Source of the DNA: DAOLCO01 sp964612555
Lineage (GTDB): Bacteria; Bdellovibrionota_C; UBA2361; SZUA-149; DAOLCO01
Direction of reading: 5' to 3'
NCBI GenBank assembly: GCA_964612555.1
Contig: CAZTBW010000009.1
Span: 62,001-126,000, forward strand
Length of the DNA: 64,000 nucleotides
This document shows, piece after piece, positions 61,986 through 64,000 of the stretch. How positions within the stretch are numbered: position 1 is the first letter of the stretch; each line of letters opens with the position of its first letter. The position numbers were made by a program, and so were the translations under genes. The notes beneath the pieces are model-generated. The model was not told where the DNA came from and ran no database searches. It worked only from the letters and a program-made list of their open reading frames with translations.

Positions 61986-62019
61986 ATTTTTATATGCTAG
62001 CATGCTAGCATATAAAAAT
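61986..62019 (+). promoter_or_regulatory. 34-bp perfect palindrome overlapping the MNT start codon (operator)
   Basis: Seventeen-base arms (61986-62002 and 62003-62019) meet without spacer. The centre contains TGCTAGCA twice in direct order, each itself a palindrome. The right arm ends on the first two bases of the ATG at 62018. A ribbon-helix-helix protein binding two adjacent sites would shut off its own promoter and translation start, and the encoded protein starts with such a domain. Confidence 0.8.
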
Positions 62020-62593
62020 GAAATCTAAAAAAGAAGCTTTATTCCTCCGAATTGAACCTGAGTTGGGAAGTGCTCTGAGAACGCAGGCAGAGCAGGGAGA
62101 GTGTTCTCTAAATGAATGGTGTAGTGAAATCCTTCGACGTTCTGTTAACCGCGGAGGGTTTGAATTTTATGAAGATGATACTTTGGTTCATGTGAAAAAT
62201 AGTGCAAAAAATATTTTTTCAGATTCTTTGAAGTCCATTATTCTGTTTGGTTCTTATGCAAGGGGAGATCATACTTCGGAATCAGATATTGATATTCTTT
62301 TGGTTTTGGATAAGAAAGTAAAGATAACACGAAAACTGTACTCGCAGTTTGATGAAGTATCAAGTTTCTCAGATAAAGTGTCCATTCACTTTGTTACTGT
62401 GCCTGATATAGCAGATTCTCTGTCAGGGTTATGGTGTGAAATCGCCTTGGAGGGAATAGTACTTTTTGATAGAGATTTATACGTATCCCGTTTGTTAATA
62501 GTACTCAGAAAACGTATCATGGAAGGCGAATATGAGTCTAAATTTTCACATGGGCACAGGTATTGGATCCATAAAAGTAAAGAGGCAGCATGA
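62018..62593 (+). CDS. RHH-MNT nucleotidyltransferase (MntA-like antitoxin with DNA-binding domain)
   Basis: A 191-residue protein. Residues 1-45 resemble a ribbon-helix-helix domain (FLRIEPELGSALRTQAEQ, SLNEWCSEILRRSV), as in HicB and Arc. From about 60 a minimal nucleotidyltransferase has LFGSYARGDHTSESDIDILL, with GSY (78-80) and the metal-binding Asp 90 and Asp 92. MntA antitoxins of type VII systems AMPylate their HEPN partner. A fused RHH domain is unusual and gives a direct route to autoregulation through the palindrome at its start. The HEPN gene overlaps it by four bases (ATGA). Confidence 0.85.
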   Translation: MKSKKEALFLRIEPELGSALRTQAEQGECSLNEWCSEILRRSVNRGGFEFYEDDTLVHVKNSAKNIFSDSLKSIILFGSYARGDHTSESDIDILLVLDKKVKITRKLYSQFDEVSSFSDKVSIHFVTVPDIADSLSGLWCEIALEGIVLFDRDLYVSRLLIVLRKRIMEGEYESKFSHGHRYWIHKSKEAA

Positions 62594-62997
62594 AAAATAA
62601 AACACTTGCTCAAGATTATATCTCTCGTGCCCAAATCAGACTTCTCGCCCTTGAAACCCTTTTTAAAGAGAAAGGATACGCAGATGTAGTGAGGGAATCT
62701 CAGGAGGTGGTTGAGTTGAGTCTTAAGGCTTTATTAAAAAGTAATAATATTGCGATACCAAGACTTCACGATGTCAGTAGTATCATTGAGGACAACAGGT
62801 CTACTCTTCGTGCTCTTTCAGATGAGCAGATACATTTAGTTGTAAACATATCAAGAACACTTAGAAGAGACAGAGAGCTTGCATTTTACGGCAGTGAAGA
62901 TCTTACGCCCAGTGAATTTTATAAAAAAGAAGATGCTGAAACTGCAAAGTCACAGGCTAATCAGGTTGTTGAGATTGTAAAGAGTGTAATTTCCTAA
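62590..62997 (+). CDS. HEPN-domain partner of the MNT protein
   Basis: A 135-residue helical protein of the HEPN type: YISRAQIRLLALETLFKEK, VRESQEVVELSLKALLKS (the QxxEKALKAxL-like core), IPRLHDVSSII and a final helix. HepT toxins cut RNA through an Rx4-6H motif. Here the matching place reads RDRELAFYG without a His, so RNase activity is doubtful, and it may instead be a structural or differently acting HEPN. It is translated with the MNT gene through the four-base overlap, the usual order in MNT-HEPN pairs being variable. Confidence 0.82.
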   Translation: MKNKTLAQDYISRAQIRLLALETLFKEKGYADVVRESQEVVELSLKALLKSNNIAIPRLHDVSSIIEDNRSTLRALSDEQIHLVVNISRTLRRDRELAFYGSEDLTPSEFYKKEDAETAKSQANQVVEIVKSVIS

Positions 62998-63037
62998 GGG
63001 CTTACCTTCCCAAGAAGTTTTGATGTTCCCCCCTCCC

Positions 63038-63167
63038 GAAGAAGAGGAGCAGGGAGCGTCTTTCGTCGAATGGCTCGCTCGGGTAGTATGTTTTCTTGTA
63101 GCATGTTTGATCTCTTGCCCTCCCTGCGCTTTAGTTCTCCGAAAGCCACTCCCTGCTCCTCTTCTTC
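63038..63167. repeat. 19-bp inverted repeat enclosing 92 bases
   Basis: GAAGAAGAGGAGCAGGGAG (63038-63056) pairs perfectly with 63149-63167. The enclosed part contains further complementary pieces (AGCGTCTTTCG and CGAAAG). It lies between the HEPN gene and the last gene. It may act as a terminator-like structure, a small RNA, or a dispersed repeat. The rest of the 300-base gap (63001-63299) shows nothing else. Confidence 0.7.
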
Positions 63168-63299
63168 CCCCCGCCTTTGTTTTTCGTGAAGAACCCTAGT
63201 GTTTTTGGGTACTTGCTACCTCAAAAAACCATTCAAGAGTGGGGTTGAATTTTGTCGATAAGTTAAATCGTAAAGTATTTAATTTTATTAGACATTTCT

Positions 63300-64000
63300 G
63301 TGGCGAAGATAGAAGAGAGAAATTCGAATATAGGAGAAAAGACTCATGCGCTTGATCATGTAAAACTCTCCCTACCCGTAGTATCGAGAGAAAGCCTGAA
63401 GGCGATAGGAAAGAAAGCAGAGAAAAGCTCCAACCCCGATGACAGGGAAGTTGTAGAGTTCATTAATAAAGAAAAGAACCTGGAGAAAGTCTACGCTTCA
63501 GTAGAAAAGAGCAGAGACTCCTATAAAGAAGAAATCCTGAAAACGCTTACAGATGTTCTTTCTCCGAACTCTGACCTGACAAAATACATGCATGTTCCAG
63601 ATCTCCCCACTCTGGGTAAACCCACCTTTGGAGATAGCCTGATTCTCCCCAGACTGGAGAACAGAAAAGAAATGAGCTCAGCTCTGGTAATAAGCATAAA
63701 CCCCGACCAAAGCCTTGATTTTAATATCCGAGGAATACTCCCCGGAGAACCCCATTTGTCCCCGTTTACATTCACAGGAAACTCCCGGGATATAGCAAAA
63801 CCTGAAAAGATAATAATCTGCTACAGGGAAAAAGTACTGGAACTACCTATACCCGGTGCCACTAAAGACCCCCTCCTGAACCTTCCCCCGGACTGGCGTG
63901 GATTTGAAAGAACACTGAACGAATTCCTGAATGATGAAACGATGAATAGCAGATTCCCGAAACTCGGGGAACTGGGCGCATATAACAGAACCCAGCTTAC
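63300..64000 (+). CDS. Large unrecognised protein, 3' end outside the window
   Basis: An open frame runs from a GTG at 63300 through the window edge (233 codons, no stop); the first in-frame stop upstream is at 63264-63266. The start MAKIEERNSN (GTG read as Met) has no strong ribosome site, so it may begin a little later. The product is soluble and charged at first (VVSRESLKAIGKKAEKSSN, then KNLEKVYASVEKSRDSYKEE). A beta-rich, proline-rich part follows, with LGKPTFGDSLILPRLENRKE, LDFNIRGILPGEP and LPPDWRGFERTLNEFL. No family is recognised. Codon use is similar to the neighbours. Confidence 0.55.
   Translation, partial: MAKIEERNSNIGEKTHALDHVKLSLPVVSRESLKAIGKKAEKSSNPDDREVVEFINKEKNLEKVYASVEKSRDSYKEEILKTLTDVLSPNSDLTKYMHVPDLPTLGKPTFGDSLILPRLENRKEMSSALVISINPDQSLDFNIRGILPGEPHLSPFTFTGNSRDIAKPEKIIICYREKVLELPIPGATKDPLLNLPPDWRGFERTLNEFLNDETMNSRFPKLGELGAYNRTQL

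Noticed and set aside
1..64000. CRISPR array or cas genes
   Set aside because: No regularly spaced repeat of 20-40 bases with unique spacers was seen; the tandem repeats found are gapless (15 bp, 22 bp) or only two copies.

Overview
The window comes from a Gram-negative bacterium of moderate to low GC. It carries lnt (lipoprotein N-acylation), ExbB/ExbD, several lipoproteins with clear lipoboxes, the C-terminal strand of an outer-membrane barrel, LysM and MreB proteins, and a FliL-like protein. The mix (long VLCAD/ACAD9-like acyl-CoA dehydrogenase, FprA-type reductase, type B L31, TIGR03663/Agl23-like membrane protein) suggests an uncultured or deltaproteobacteria-grade lineage, but nothing here fixes the phylum.

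Layout. 0-6 kb: barrel end, hydrolase, small membrane proteins, then a minus-strand GAF protein-mreB-LysM lipoprotein group. 6-22 kb: tRNA-Met, small lipoproteins, a carboxylate-amine-ligase-like enzyme, RNase E/G, an Agl23-like glycosyltransferase, two glycine-zipper proteins, an SDR reductase, an ABC exporter, a GHL10 protein, tRNA-Leu and lnt. 22.9-29.8 kb: a mosaic accessory island at the lnt 3' end/tRNA-Arg junction. 30-48 kb: mostly core metabolism (threonine synthase, ychJ, exbBD, acyl-CoA dehydrogenase, Fur-family regulator, malic enzyme, MBL nuclease, FprA-like reductase, L31, S14, a Fic protein, pyrF, a phosphatase and a lipid methyltransferase). 48-58 kb: a surface-glycan cluster (four glycosyltransferases, methyltransferase, nucleotide-sugar dehydrogenase, epimerase) ending in fliL. 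58-64 kb: a repeat protein, TPR lipoprotein, dnaB, tRNA-Pro, an RHH-MNT/HEPN pair, and a large unrecognised gene running off the right edge.

The island is the most unusual part. lnt is followed by a Panacea antitoxin with an unassigned partner. Next come a tRNA-Arg pseudogene with about 45 extra bases in its middle and a 631-bp segment bounded by 27-bp inverted repeats and full of nested hairpins. After these lie a frameshifted caspase-like gene and a Lit-like (peptidase U49) gene flanked by integron attC-like sites. Last come two tandem modules of the form [lnt 3' tail, tRNA-Arg, 259-bp repeat A, cargo, 48-bp repeat B] with different cargo. Only the second module keeps an intact tRNA-Arg. 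No integrase or transposase is visible, so the island looks like repeated capture of defence-type cargo at one junction by an enzyme encoded elsewhere or now lost.

Other notable items: a threonine synthase fused to a LeuA-type regulatory domain; a 34-bp perfect palindrome overlapping the start codon of the RHH-MNT gene; a 13+13-bp inverted repeat before the HTH-Fic gene; a 22-bp tandem duplication that has changed the C-terminus of a small protein; and a 34-bp-arm perfect hairpin near the left end.
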